DNA of 64,000 nt, from assembly GCA_030386875.1 (NCBI GenBank), contig CM059570.1, forward strand, positions 27,972,192-28,036,191, in the 5' to 3' direction. The notes beneath the pieces were generated by a model. It was not told where the DNA came from and searched no databases. It worked only from the letters and a program-made list of their open reading frames with translations. Shown here piece by piece: positions 1 through 12,068 of this stretch. Each line of letters opens with the position of its first letter. Position 1 is the first letter of the stretch. A program made the position numbers and the translations under genes. The DNA comes from Morinoia aosen (taxonomy: Eukaryota > Arthropoda > Malacostraca > Amphipoda > Talitridae).

Positions 1-2100
1 ACATCTAGGCGCTGTTACAAGTAAATGACATCTAGGCGCTGTTACAAGGAAATGACATCTAGGCGCTGTTACAAGTAAATGACATCTAGACGCTGACACA
101 AGTAAATGACATCTAGGCGCTGTCACAAGTAAATGACATCTAGGCGCTGTCACAAGTAAATGACATCTAGGCGCTGTCACAAGTGAATGACACCTAGGCG
201 CTGGTACAAGTAAATGACATCTAGGCGCTGTTACAAGTAAATGACATCTAGGCGCTGTTACAAGTAAATGACATCTAGGCGCTGTTACAAGTAAATGACA
301 TCTAGGCGCTGTTACAAGTAAATGACATCTAGGCGCTGTTACAAGTAAATGACATCTAGGCGCTGTCACAAGTAAATGACATCTAGGCGCTGTTACAAGT
401 AAATGACATCTAGGCGCTGTTACAAGTAAATGACATCTAGGCACTGTCACAAGTAAATGACATCTAGGCGCTGTTACAAGTAAATGACATCTAGGCGCTG
501 TCACAAGTAAATGACATCTAGGCGCTGTTACAAGTAAATGACATCTAGGCGCTGTCACAAGTAAATGACATCTAGGCGCTGTTACAAGTAAATGACATCT
601 AGGCGCTGTTACAAGTAAATGACATCTAGGCGCTGTCACAAGTAAATGACATCTAGGCGCTGTTACAAGTAAATGACATCTAGGCGCTGTTACAAGTAAA
701 TGACATCTAGGCGCTGTCACAAGTAAATGACATCTAGGCGCTGTTACAAGTAAATGACATCTAGGCGCTGTTACAAGTAAATGACATCTAGGCGCTGTCA
801 CAAGTAAATGACATCTAGGCGCTGTTACAAGTAAATGACATCTAGGCGCTGTCACAAGTAAATGACATCTAGGCGCTGTCACAAGTAAATGAAATCTAGG
901 CGCTGTTACAAGTAAATGACATCTAGGCGCTGTTACAAGTAAATGACATCTAGGCGCTGTCACAAGTAAATGACATCTAGGCGCTGTCACAAGTAAATGA
1001 CATCTAGGCGCTGTTACAAGTAAATGACATCTAGGCGCTGCTACAAGTAAATGACATCTAGGCGCTGCTACAAGTAAATGACATCTAGGCGCTGTCACAA
1101 GTAAATGACATCTAGGCGCTGTTACAAGTAAATGACATCTAGGCGCTGTCACAAGTAAATGACATCTAGGCGCTGTCACAAGTAAATGAAATCTAGGCGC
1201 TGTTACAAGTAAATGACATCTAGGCGCTGTTACAAGTAAATGACATCTAGGCGCTGTCACAAGTAAATGACATCTAGGCGCTGTCACAAGTAAATGACAT
1301 CTAGGCGCTGTTACAAGTAAATGACATCTAGGCGCTGCTACAAGTAAATGACATCTAGGCGCTGCTACAAGTAAATGACATCTAGGCGCTGTCACAAGTA
1401 AATGACATCTAGGCGCTGTCACAAGTAAATGACATCTAGGCGCTGTCACAAGTGAATGACATCTAGGCGCTGTTACAAGTAAATGACATCTAGGCGCTGT
1501 TACAAGTAAATGACATCTAGGCGCTGTCACAAGTAAATGACATCTAGGCGCTGTCACAAGTAAATGACATCTAGGCGCTGTTACAAGTAAATGACATCTA
1601 GGCGCTGTCACAAGTAAATGACATCTAGGCGCTGTCACAAGTAAATGACATCTAGGCGCTGTCACAAGTAAATGACATCTAGGCGCTGTCACAAGTAAAT
1701 GACATCTAGGCGCTGTCACAAGTAAATGACATCTAGGCGCTGTCACAAGTGAATGACATCTAGGCGCTGTTACAAGTAAATGACATCTAGGCGCTGTCAC
1801 AAGTAAATGACATCTAGGCGCTGTCACAAGTAAATGACATCTAGGCGCTGTCACAAGTAAATGACATCTAGGCGCTGTCACAAGTAAATGACATCTAGGC
1901 GCTGTCACAAGTAAATGACATCTAGGCGCTGTCACAAGTAAATGACATCTAGGCGCTGTCACAAGTAAATGACATCTAGGCGCTGTCACAAGTAAATGAC
2001 ATCTAGGCGCTGTCACAAGTAAATGACATCTAGGCGCTGTCACAAGTAAATGACATCTAGGCGCTGTCACAAGTAAATGACATCTAGGCGCTGTCACAAG
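1..2100. repeat. 27-bp tandem array, open at left window edge
   Basis: About 78 head-to-tail copies of a 27-bp unit containing ACATCTAGGCGCTG followed by TTACAAGTAAATG. The main variable site is T or C in GTTACA/GTCACA; rarer variants are GCTACA and GAAATCT. The last ~15 units are all C type. The array starts before the window and stops abruptly at the unique sequence GGTAAACTAT. No coding potential is visible. Confidence 0.97.
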
Positions 2101-2324
2101 GGTAAACTATTTAGAAGCGAAACAAAGTTACGGGAGCCCAAAACGTCAGATTATATACCTTAGCTGAGAAACTTCAAAGCTAGAAAGATAAATGTAATTG
2201 TTACTACTGCAAATATGCCTAGATAAGGGGGGGGGGCAAGAAATTTTGATTAGACGAGAGTAAAATGACAAGTTTAAAGAATCTCTGTATGATAGTTGAT
2301 TACTTTTGCGTAGTATAGAGCACT

Positions 2325-3375
2325 GGTTATCCATTAATCGTCCCTCGTTAAAAGGCCATCGAACTGTTTTTTCCTCGAAATTTTTAAGAAATAAATAAAA
2401 ATACTTCCGGAGTGAAATAGGCTCTGAGGTATTAACAGCATGTTTAAAACAATCTAATAAACATATGTAGCCCATAAAATTTTTATATATAACTATACCC
2501 CCTTCCCCCCTCCCCCAAAGGGAAATTTCTAAAAAATCCTATTTCTCAGCCAATATTTTACATAGAGATGATTAGTTTTTTTTTGTTCGATTTGCAATGG
2601 ACTGGTCTACAAAGTTAAGATTCAGTTTTTTGATATCGCTTCGAAAAAATTTTTAAAAATGTTTGAATTAAAAAAAAATTTTTTTTTTCAATTTTGTTTT
2701 CTTCAAACGGCTGTAAAAAATTTTTCACTCAACTCATTGAAAAGCTAGATCTCAACTTTATAGTACTCACCTTGATCTTTACGATGTTGAAAAGATCTCC
2801 TTCATAAGTGAAAAACTGTAGGAGAAATAAAGCCGCACAGCAAAAAAAAATCATTCTGTATAAAAAGCGCTCAACTTTTTCAATTATATCTCAAACAGTT
2901 TTTTACTTATTTAGGAGATCTTTCATGCATTGTAAAGACCAAGGTGATTAATATAAACTTGCATAGTTAAATAGATAAGTTAAATAGAATTTTTTTCATT
3001 AACATTCAAAGTAATAACTAAAATGTAAAATATTTATTGATAAAAAATTCATAAAATTCTTAATTTTTTTTTTTGAAGCGATATAAAAAAACCGGATCTC
3101 AACTTTGTAGACTAGTTCATTGTGAATCGAACAAAAACAACTAATCGTCTCTATGTACAATATTGGCTGAGAAATAGGATTTTTTAGATATTTCCCTGTG
3201 AGGGTGGCGGGAGTATGGGTAAATTTAAAAATTTTAGGGCTCTGAACATCCATTCGAATGTTCTAAACATGTTGTGAACACCTCCAAGGTTATTTCGCTC
3301 TTGAAGTATCTTTTACTAATTTTTGAAGTTTTGTAAGAAAAACCGTTCGATGGCCTTAATCGTAGAGTTAAAAAT
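2325..3375. repeat. ~1.05-kb imperfect inverted repeat (giant palindrome)
   Basis: The two halves are diverged reverse complements centred near 2856. The block at 2538-2557 (CCTATTTCTCAGCCAATATT) recurs inverted at 3159-3178, and AAGGCCATCGAAC at 2352-2364 recurs inverted at 3345-3357. Weaker matches connect these blocks through both arms. The arms are AT-rich with poly-A/T runs. No transposase and no clear target duplication is seen. It could be a foldback or MITE-like element, or an old inverted duplication. Confidence 0.8.
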
Positions 3376-3495
3376 ATCGAATTAAAGCTTCAGAGACGAA
3401 TGAAAAACTTTATTCTAGAAAATGGCGAAGAATAACGTAGTTGTGTATCATAGAATTTACGTCGAATTTGAAAATTAATTAAGGCTTTATTAATT

Positions 3496-3815
3496 ACGCC
3501 GAAGGGATTTCAAAGAGAGGAAGGATGAAAGTACCAGCCATTCAGTTTGGAGTTGAGGGAACAGGGATTCGATGCAGAAAACATGTTCCGCACAAAATAT
3601 CCTGCACTTTCAAACAAAAAAAATTGCAAATAGAGAGTTAGCGGAACTGATGAACGGGACAGCAGTGAAGCAAAAAATTATAGTTCACAGCAAAGCAAAT
3701 ACCTCGTTCTACTTCAACAAATGGAAGGCCTGGCTAACTTACAGCTCGGGACTTTACGTTTTCCCCCGGGAGCGCTAATTGTCATAAATACCATAGGTGT
3801 GTCCCCATGAGAGAA
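3496..3815 (+). mobile_element. Dispersed ~330-bp repeat family, copy A
   Basis: A diverged copy of a family seen eight times in this window. Shared landmarks are AAAGAGAGGAAGG near the 5' end, GGACAGCAGTGAA in the middle, TTCAACAAA then AGCTCGGGACTT near the 3' end, and GAGCGCTAATT at the 3' end. No transposase, reverse transcriptase, A/B-box pair or poly(A) tail is evident, so the class is unknown. The family is probably non-autonomous. A 68-codon open frame inside it is not conserved in the other copies. Confidence 0.75.
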
Positions 3816-4375
3816 CGCTACGCAGGTAACAATTTAATGTAACAGAAAGAGTTGGGGAAAATATGCACAATAAAGTGATAATATTCGTATAAATTACTAA
3901 TTTTGTTGAAAAAGTTAGTGGACTTCGTTAAACAATGCCATTTTCAGCCAAAACAAGCAGTATTCGAATTAAAATTAAATTGCTAGAATATCATAAAAAC
4001 ATTAGGTGAAAAAATTTTGAACTGAAAAACATGCAATATCTCTTTTAGAACAATAAAATAATTCAATTTTTAATTGCCAGAATGGTGTTTCAAAGCGAAG
4101 ATCATTATTCACCCTTACCCACTTTCCTTTCTTCCGCTCTCCCCTTCCATCAGAAACTGCTAAATACAGAACATGAATTACGATTCTATCATATACAAAA
4201 ATTCTGAAAAGCAACGAGCCGAGTGCTATACAAAAGTTTTAATAATTTTTAAGCCTAAATTTTACGGCAACAGTTATATTTATCGATCTTGATTGAATAC
4301 AAACTCCACTTCCAGTTGCTATGAGCCCTTATAAGCAATAAACCAAGTGCCTTACAAAACAATAAACATTATTTC
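3816..4375. other. AT-rich unique sequence, no feature seen
   Basis: Unstructured AT-rich DNA between copy A of the dispersed family and a more GC-rich segment. The short open frames here show no recognisable motif. Confidence 0.6.
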
Positions 4376-4744
4376 ATGCAAAAGTCATTGGAGCATTTCA
4401 GGGTAGAAGCCGAGAGAGAACACGACGCAATCGACCCCGCAATAGCAAACAAGGTCGCCTTTGACCTCTGTTTACACGAGGGAAGGGCGGCAGGTATCAC
4501 TGATACTGCTGCTCAAATGGAGACTGGCCGCCGGTGGCAATTTACGTCCGCGGACTTGCTGCCACTGACGGCTCAGTGGCATGGAGCTAGGATGCTCAGT
4601 GGCACGCAAGACGCGGTGGGGGAAGGGTGTGCGTGCGGCTCGTTCGTGCCCTCTGAGCCGCGGTCCTCTGATCTTGAAATTCAGAGCTCTAGTGTAGATA
4701 AAAACTTGCCATTGATGTATTTTCTGACCTTTCTGGTGCATTGA
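4376..4744 (+). CDS. Doubtful 122-codon ORF in a GC-rich island
   Basis: An open frame begins at an ATG at 4376 and ends at a stop before 4745. It lies in a short segment (about 4390-4870) clearly richer in GC than the surrounding AT-rich DNA. The predicted product starts acidic and has no motif, signal peptide or membrane segment that I recognise. A 121-codon frame overlaps it on the opposite strand (4472-4837), which is what a stop-poor GC-rich patch produces by chance. No splice context or promoter is evident. The segment may be a fragment of an old transposon or of an exon. I would not treat it as a gene without expression or homology evidence. Confidence 0.12.
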   Translation: MQKSLEHFRVEAEREHDAIDPAIANKVAFDLCLHEGRAAGITDTAAQMETGRRWQFTSADLLPLTAQWHGARMLSGTQDAVGEGCACGSFVPSEPRSSDLEIQSSSVDKNLPLMYFLTFLVH

Positions 4745-4904
4745 CAGTCCGTGGGGTAAAAATGACCGATTTTGGTAAAAAGTAAATAGAAACGACGAAT
4801 TTGTCAGTGTAGAAAGAAGGTAAATTGTGCCCTCCACTGAGACAAATTGCTGCCAGGCCGCTCATTACAGCGCAACAGCCGCACGACGGAACCGTGAATA
4901 TGCA

Positions 4905-5244
4905 TTGTTTAGATAAGTTATTGTTTAAATCGGTTATTGTTTAAATCGGTTATTGTTTAAATCGGTTATTGTTTAAATCGGTTATTGTTTAAATCGGTTA
5001 TTGTTTAAATAGGTTATTGTTCAAATCGGTTATTGTTCAAATCGGTTATTGTTTAAATCGGTTATTGTTTAAATCGGTTATTGTTTAAATCGGTTATTGT
5101 TTAAATCGGTTATTGTTGAAATAGGTTATTGTTGAAATAAGTTATTGTTTAAATAAGTTATTGTTTAAATCGGTTATTGTTTAAATAAGTTTTGTTTAAA
5201 TAAGTTATTGTTTAAATAAGTTATTGTTTAAATAAGTTATTGTT
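4905..5244. repeat. 16-bp tandem array
   Basis: About 21 copies of TTATTGTTTAAATCGG, with variants ending AAATAAG. The first and last units carry the AAG form and the middle units the CGG form. One unit near 5190 lacks two bases. Confidence 0.95.
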
Positions 5245-5814
5245 AGGCCTGTAGCTCACGGCGTTATCATTATCATCTTAAGCAAAATATGACATTTCGA
5301 TAATTAACAAAAAGAATACAAAGAGTGCAAAAGAGCGCATGTGTTTTGAATTTTCTTTTTCCAACTTCGTCAATTTGAAGGTGAAATTAATCTTTTGCGT
5401 AAAAAATTTCACCTAATGAAATTTAAGCAAAGTTATTTTTTAATTATGTTGACTTGTGAATGGAGTTAATATCGAGAGTAACAATTTTACGAGATGAAAC
5501 TAAATGAAGTAATGTTTATTTTTGAATTCTTTTTTTAAGTTAAAATAAATCACGATTTCGAAAAATTCACAAAACCGATATTTTAAATCAGTAATTAATC
5601 TGGATTATTTTGAGAGCGTTCAAAACTACTCTGAACCCGAATATAGTTTAAAATAGCGAGTAAGTGTATTATTCAAGATTAATAAATCAATTATAGAATT
5701 AATGAATGATAATTAGAGTATAGAGGTAGTTAAATCTTCCCTGCCCACGCCCTGGGGAGCACTTTGTTCACGTTGCCTTTGTTCGATTTAATAGCTCGGT
5801 CCATGCCACTCACG
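5245..5814. other. AT-rich unique sequence, no feature seen
   Basis: No gene, RNA or repeat recognised. Very AT-rich with short homopolymer runs. Confidence 0.6.
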
Positions 5815-6235
5815 GCTGATGTATATGGAGTAGAATAATTTTTTTTTAAATACAATGCTTTACGTACTTATGACGCATATAGAGTAAAATGGTTATTTAT
5901 GACATGCAATGCTTTATTTATTGATGATGTGTGCAGTAAAACGGTTATTTCTGATATACAAATACCCAATACTTTATTTACTTATGTATATGGAGTAAAA
6001 TGGTTATTTATGACACACGGTGAGTTATTAACGTCAGATGTATATCTGCAATAGAACGGTGAGACATGACAGTCGCTGTACCATTACCTTTAATGCATAT
6101 GGGGCAAAATTGTGATTTACAACCAACCCTATGGCACTAACATGTGATGTATGTGGATTGCAACGGTGATTTAAGGCGCCCACTCTGTCATTAACGCGTT
6201 ATTTATGACTCCTGCACATGCAATTGGGCAGCAAT
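5815..6235. repeat. Old degenerate tandem repeat, ~52-60 bp
   Basis: Recurring blocks of the type GAGTAAAATGGTTATTTATG (near 5882, 5934 and 5993, with weaker later copies) alternate with ATGCTTTATTTACTTATG-like segments. Spacing varies and divergence is high. This looks like a decayed minisatellite, in contrast to the near-identical arrays elsewhere. Confidence 0.6.
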
Positions 6236-6330
6236 TACGCGCATGAAAACTCCTCCTTATGGGCGTTACGTGGCCATTGTTAGGGTTTGTGTTAAAAATG
6301 CGTTACTAAATTAAGTTTGAAATTGCAACA

Positions 6331-7703
6331 ATCGCCACAACACACACGATTGCTGCAATCACTAAAACATAGTCACACCATTGTTTCAACTCATACATAA
6401 TTGTCACAATCTCTACAATCAGCACAACACACATTTCAACAAACATAACAAAACACACACACATAACAACCACAATCCCCTCTATGCCCACCTACACAAT
6501 TGCCACAATTGCCACAACACACACAAAATCGCCACATTCCCCTCCATGCCCACCTACACAATTGCCACAATTGCCACAACACACACACAATCGCCACATT
6601 CCACTCTATGCTCACCTACACAATTGCCACAATTGCCACAACACACACACAATCGCTACATTCCCCTCTATGCTCACCTACACAATTGCCACAATTGCCA
6701 CAACACACACACAATCGCCACATTCCACTCTATGCTCACCTACACAATTGCCACAATTGCCACAACACACACACAATCGCCACATTCCACTCTATGCTCA
6801 CCTACACAATTGCCACAATTGCCACAACACACACACAATCGCCACATTCCACTCTATGCTCACCTACACAATTGCCACAATTGCCACAACACACACACAA
6901 TCGCCACATTCCACTCTATGCTCACCTACACAATTGCCACAATTGCCACAACACACACACAATCGCTACATTCCCCTCCATGCCCACCTACACAATTGCC
7001 ACAATTGCCACAACACACACACAATCGCCACATTCCACTCTATGCTCACCTACACAATTGCCACAATTGCCACAACACACACACAATCGCCACATTCCCC
7101 TCCATGCCCACCTACACAATTGCCACAATTGCCACAACACACACACAATCGCCACATTCCACTCTATGCTCACCTACACAATTGCCACAATCGCCACAAC
7201 ACACACACAATCGCTACATTCCCCTCTATGCTCACCTACACAATTGCCACAATTGCCACAACACACACACAATCGCCACATTCCCCTCCATGCCCACCTA
7301 CACAATTGCCACAATCGCCACAACACACACACAATCGCCACATTCCCCTCCATGCCCACCTACACAATTGCCACAATCGCCACAACACACACACAATCGC
7401 CACATTCCCCTCCATGCCCACATACACAATTGCCACAATTGCCACAACACACACACAATCGCCACATTCCCCTCCATGCCCACCTACACAATTGCCACAA
7501 TCGCCACAACACACACACAATCGCCACATTCCCCTCCATGCCAACCTACACAATTGCCACAATCGCCACAACACACACACAATCGCCACATTCCCCTCCA
7601 TGCCCACCTACACAATTGCCACAATCGCCACAACACACACACAATCGCCACATTCCCCTCCATGCCCACCTACACAATTGCCACAATCGCCACAACACAC
7701 ACC
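6331..7703. repeat. 62-bp tandem array with diverged left edge
   Basis: Regular from about 6476, with roughly 20 copies of a CA-rich unit containing CCTACACAATTGCCACAA then CACACACAATCGCCACATTC. The left 150 bp is a diverged form of the same motif. Units before about 7130 mostly carry CCACTCTATGCTC, later ones CCCCTCCATGCCC, and ATTGCC changes to ATCGCC in the second half-motif from about 7190. The long frames read through this array on both strands are periodic by-products. Confidence 0.95.
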
Positions 7704-7802
7704 AGCACACTCTCCCCACTCTATGATTGCTGGCAATGCTGCCTTACGACACCGCAATCTTCTCCCTGAAGTACATCGTCCGGCGCGAAACATTCGAAGA
7801 AA

Positions 7803-7892
7803 ATGTGGGAAGTACACCGGGGCATGTGGGGAGTACACCGGGGCATGTGGGGAGTACACCGGGGCATGTGGGGAGTACACCGGGGCATGTGG
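7803..7892. repeat. 21-bp tandem repeat, four copies
   Basis: Four consecutive units of GTGGGGAGTACACCGGGGCA plus one base, the first with AAG in place of GAG. The short segment after it (7893-8136) contains a GT-rich microsatellite at about 7988-8036 and otherwise nothing recognised. Confidence 0.9.
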
Positions 7893-8136
7893 GCAACTTG
7901 TGGAAAAATACAAAGAAAGTTTGGGCAAGAATGTGCGGAGCTATTTTAAGAAAGTTGTTTGAATGGTTCGCTGAGTGCTACACTGTGGGAGTGTGTGTTG
8001 TGTGTGTGTATGTGTGTGTTTGTATGTGTGTGCAACACAATAATGTACACTGCCCCTAACTGTGCCTCAGACAGTGTACAGAAATGTTAATATACTCTTA
8101 GTCATGTATTCGATTTGTTTGTTGCGGTCTGGACTA

Positions 8137-9054
8137 CTTGTTTGCTTGTTTGCTCGTTTGCTCGCATGCTTGTTTGCTCGTTTGCTCGCTTGCTTGTTTG
8201 CCCGTTTGCTCGCTTGCTCGTTTGCTCGCTTGCTTGTTTGCTCGTTTGCTCGCTTGCTCGCTTGCTTGTTTGCTCGTTTGCTTGTTTGCCTGCTTGCTTG
8301 TTTGCTCGCTTGCTCGTTTGCTCGCTTGCTTGTTTGCTCGTTTGCTCGTTTGCTCGCTTGCTCGCTTGCTCGCTTGCTCGTTTGCTCGTTTGCTCGTTTG
8401 CTCGTTTGCTCGTTTGCTTGTTTGCTCGTTTGCTCGTTTGCTCGTTTGCTCGTTTGCTCGTTTGCTCGTTTGCTCGTTTGCTCGCTTGCTTGTTTGCTTG
8501 TTTGCTTGTTTGCTTGTTTGCTTGTTTGCTTGTTTGCTTGTTTGCTTGTTTGCTTGTTTGCTTGTTTGCTTGTTTGCTCGTTTGCTTGTTTGCTCGTTTG
8601 CTTGTTTGCTCGCTTGCTTGTTAGCTTGTTTGCTTGTTTGCTTGTTTGCTTGTTTGCTTGTTTGCTTGTTTGCTCGCTTGCTTGTTTGCTTGTTTGCTTG
8701 TTTGCTCGTTTGCTCGCTTGCTCGCTTGCTCGCTTGCTTGTTTGCTCGTTTGCTTGTTTGCTTGTTTGCTTGTATGCTTGTTTGCTTGTTTGCTCGTTTG
8801 CTTGTTTGCTCGCTTGCTTGTTTGCTTGTTTGCTTGTTTGCTGGTTTGCTTGTTTGCTCGCTTGCTTGTTTGCTTGTTTGCTCGTTTGCTCGCTTGCTTG
8901 TTTGCTCGTTTGCTTGTTCGCTCGTTTGCTCGCTTGCTTGTTTGCTCGTTTGCTCGCTTGCTTGTTTGCTCGTTTGCTCGCTTGCTTGTTTGCTCGTTTG
9001 CTTGTTTGCTCGTTTGCTCGTTTGCTTGTTTGCTCGTTTGCTTGTTTGCTCGCT
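8137..9054. repeat. 8-bp tandem array (TTGCTYGY)
   Basis: About 115 units drawn from three near-identical octamers: TTGCTTGT, TTGCTCGT and TTGCTCGC. The underlying 4-bp quasi-period is TTGC/TYGY. No octamer contains a stop in most frames, so long Leu/Cys/Ala-rich frames on + and Gln/Ala/Ser/Lys-rich frames on - appear in several phases at once. I do not regard any of them as a gene. Confidence 0.95.
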
Positions 9055-9459
9055 CGCGTCACCACCAAAATACAGCGCCCTGCATCTCGTGCTGAGAGAA
9101 TGAAGCATAATGTTCCAACACACGCCATTGTGTATATATTTTGCTGCAAAACATTTACTTCACGACAATTATTTGTCCCGAATTAACTATACAATCGAGC
9201 TGCCTGACTGGACACGGGCCGTTCAATTATTGTACGGTGCGTGGTGACGCGTTGCTAGTATATGCAAAACAAAAATGAATTGAAAAACAGAAAAAACAGC
9301 TGACAAGCGACGCACAATAACAGCGCACACACAACGCAGAAAATTATAGCTAAAAGTAGAGCAGAAGCGCAAAAGACAAATAATCCTGAAAAAATTGCAG
9401 CCAGTTATTAACAAAATAGAAGCAGTAAACAAATAACGTAAAAAAGCGGATCAATAATG
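9055..9459. other. Unique spacer, no feature seen
   Basis: A mixed-composition stretch between the 8-bp and 25-bp arrays. No ORF, RNA or transposon motif recognised. Confidence 0.6.
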
Positions 9460-9606
9460 CTGCAGCAGCTGCACAGCCGTAGCCAGCACACAGCTGCACA
9501 GCCGTAGCAGCACACAGCTGCACAGCCGTAGTCAGCACACAGCTGCACAGCCGTAGCCAGCACACAGCTGCACAGCCATAGCCAGCACACAGCTGCACAG
9601 CTGTAC
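9460..9606. repeat. 25-bp tandem repeat
   Basis: About six copies of a unit made of CAGCACACAGCTGCACAGCC plus GTAGC. One unit is slightly shorter and another reads CCATAGC. CAGCTG occurs once per unit. Confidence 0.9.
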
Positions 9607-9772
9607 CCTGGCTAAGGCTGCCGTCACACGGCTGTGACGATCAATGAAGGCTGCTGCAGTTAGTAACGCGTCTTCAAGATTGATCTGCTCATTGTATTGA
9701 CAAGCCCCTTCCTTCCCCTCGAGTATGGATCCTCAACTGTAAATATACCTCTCATATTGGTCCATTGTCCTA

Positions 9773-10950
9773 TTCACAATCACCACGACACACACAACCA
9801 CCGCAACATACAGTCACAACACATACACACACAATCACTACAAACACCACAACGCACAATCACCGCAACACACACAACCACCGCAACACACACTCACAAC
9901 ACACACACAGCCACCACAACTACCGCAACACACAGTCACACCACAACGCACAATCACCGCAACACACACAACCACCGCAACACACACTCACAACACACAC
10001 ACAGCCACCACAACTACCGCAACACACAGTCACACCACAACGCACAATCACCGCAACACACACTACCACCGCAACACACACTCACAACACACACACAGCC
10101 ACCACAACTACCGCAACACACAGTCACACCACAACGCACAATCACCGCAACACACACAACCACCGCAACACACACTCACAACACACACACAGCCACCACA
10201 ACTACCGCAACACACAGTCACACCACAACGCACAATCACCGCAACACACACTACCACCGCAACACACACTCACAACACACACACAGCCACCACAACTACC
10301 GCAACACACAGTCACACCACAACGCACAATCACCGCAACACACACAACCACCGCAACACACACTCACAACACACACACAGCCACCACAACTACCGCAACA
10401 CACAGTCACACCACAACGCACAATCACCGCAACACACACAACCACCGCAACACACAGTCACAACACACACACAGCCACCACAACTACCGCAACACACAGT
10501 CACACCACAACGCACAATCACCGCAACACACACAACCACCGCAACACACACTCACAACACACACACAGCCACCACAACTACCGCAACACACAGTCACACC
10601 ACAACGCACAATCACCGCAACACACACAACCACCGAAACATACAGGCACAACACACACACAGCCACCACTACCACCGCAACACATAGTCACACCACAACG
10701 CACAATCACCACGACACACACAACCACCGCAACACACACTCACAACACACACACAGCCACCACAACTACCGCAACACACAGTCACACCACAACGCACAAT
10801 CACCGCAACACACACAACCACCGCAACACACAGTCACAACACACACACAGCCACCACTACCACCGCAACACATAGTCACACCACAACGCACAATCACCAC
10901 AACATACGCAGAGTTTCCACAATCACCACAACACACACACACACACAACA
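9773..10950. repeat. 94-bp tandem array, CA-rich
   Basis: About 12 copies. The spacing was measured from CGCACAATCACCG at 9853 to the same motif at 9947 (94 bp). Each unit is built from smaller blocks of ACCGCAACACACA with AACCACC, ACTCACA or AGTCACACC, so the 94-mer is itself a composite of an older short repeat. The His/Thr-rich frames are by-products. Confidence 0.95.
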
Positions 10951-11126
10951 CACACACACTTGTTCCACTTTCCCTCCCTCCCTCGTTCCAAAATGATTTC
11001 AACATCCCCGTAGTTTGAATTCATTCTAAAAAAATTGTGACTAGAATTCTTCATCCTTCATCCGTTGGTAAAATCCCTACGTCCTTATGTTCAACATTTA
11101 TGTTCATGATTTCCATATATGAATGT

Positions 11127-11330
11127 TTGAACAATCATGTTTGAAACATGTTAGAAACATGTTAGAAACATGTTAGAAACATGTTAGAAACATGTTAGAA
11201 ACATGTTAGAAACATGTTAGAAACATGTTAGAAACATGTTTGAAACATGTTTGAAACATGTTTGAAACATGTTTGAAACATGTTTGAACAATCATGTTTG
11301 AACAATCATGTTTGAAACATGTTTGAACAA
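11127..11330. repeat. 11-bp tandem array with palindromic ACATGT
   Basis: About 18 units of AGAAACATGTT, changing to TGAAACATGTT on the right, and finally to longer AACAATCATG-containing units. ACATGT is self-complementary and recurs every 11 bp. Confidence 0.93.
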
Positions 11331-11491
11331 TCCCAACAGTTTTCCACATATGATCACATCCTTCACGTAGATAAATTCCCGTTTGAATCCGTTCCCAGAT
11401 CCCCATTCCCTTATTTTATCCCAAAAAATCCCACTTTAATCGATTTTCTCACCCCTCCCCTCTGGAATTCATCCCCAATCCTCGAGGTATA

Positions 11492-12068
11492 GACCACACA
11501 GACCACACATGGTCCATACATAGATCACACAGACCATACATGATCCATACATAGATCACACACAGACCACACATGATCCATACATAGACCACACACAGAC
11601 CACACATGATCCATACATAGACCACACACAGACAACACATGATCCATACATAGACCACACACAGACCACACATGATCCATACATAGACCACACACAGACC
11701 ACACATGATCCATACATAGACCACACACAGACCACACATGATCCATACATAGACCACACACAGACCACACATGATCCATACATAGACCACACACAGACCA
11801 CACATGATCCATACATAGACCACACACAGACCACACATGAACCATACATAGACCACACACAAACCACACATGATCCATACATAGACCACACACAGACCAC
11901 ACATGATCCATACATAGACCACACACAGACCACACATGATCCATACATAGACCACACACAGACCACACATGATCCATACATAGACCACACACAGACCACA
12001 CATGATCCATACATAGACCACACACAGACCACACATGATCCATACATAGACCACACACAGACAACACA
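11492..12068. repeat. 33-bp tandem array
   Basis: About 17 copies of a unit with ACCACACACAGACCACACAT followed by GATCCATACATAG. Because 33 is a multiple of 3, all three minus-strand frames stay open (Cys/Trp/Met/Val-rich, 166-219 codons). A diverged fragment of the dispersed 330-bp family follows directly. Confidence 0.95.

Noticed and set aside
1..2100. CRISPR array
   Set aside because: The repeats are directly head-to-tail with no unique spacers, and the DNA is eukaryotic.
2146..2475. 109-codon minus-strand ORF at the left palindrome arm
   Set aside because: It partly overlaps the inverted repeat, has no motif, and no equivalent frame is kept in the other arm.
3496..3815. tRNA-derived SINE interpretation of the dispersed 330-bp family
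   Set aside because: I could not find a properly spaced A box and B box or a poly(A)/simple-repeat tail common to the copies. The class is left open.
8062..9186. Long Leu/Cys/Ala-rich ORF (374 codons) and the Gln/Ser/Lys-rich reverse frame
   Set aside because: They follow directly from an 8-bp repeat without stops. Several frames on both strands are open at once, and there is no non-repeat domain.
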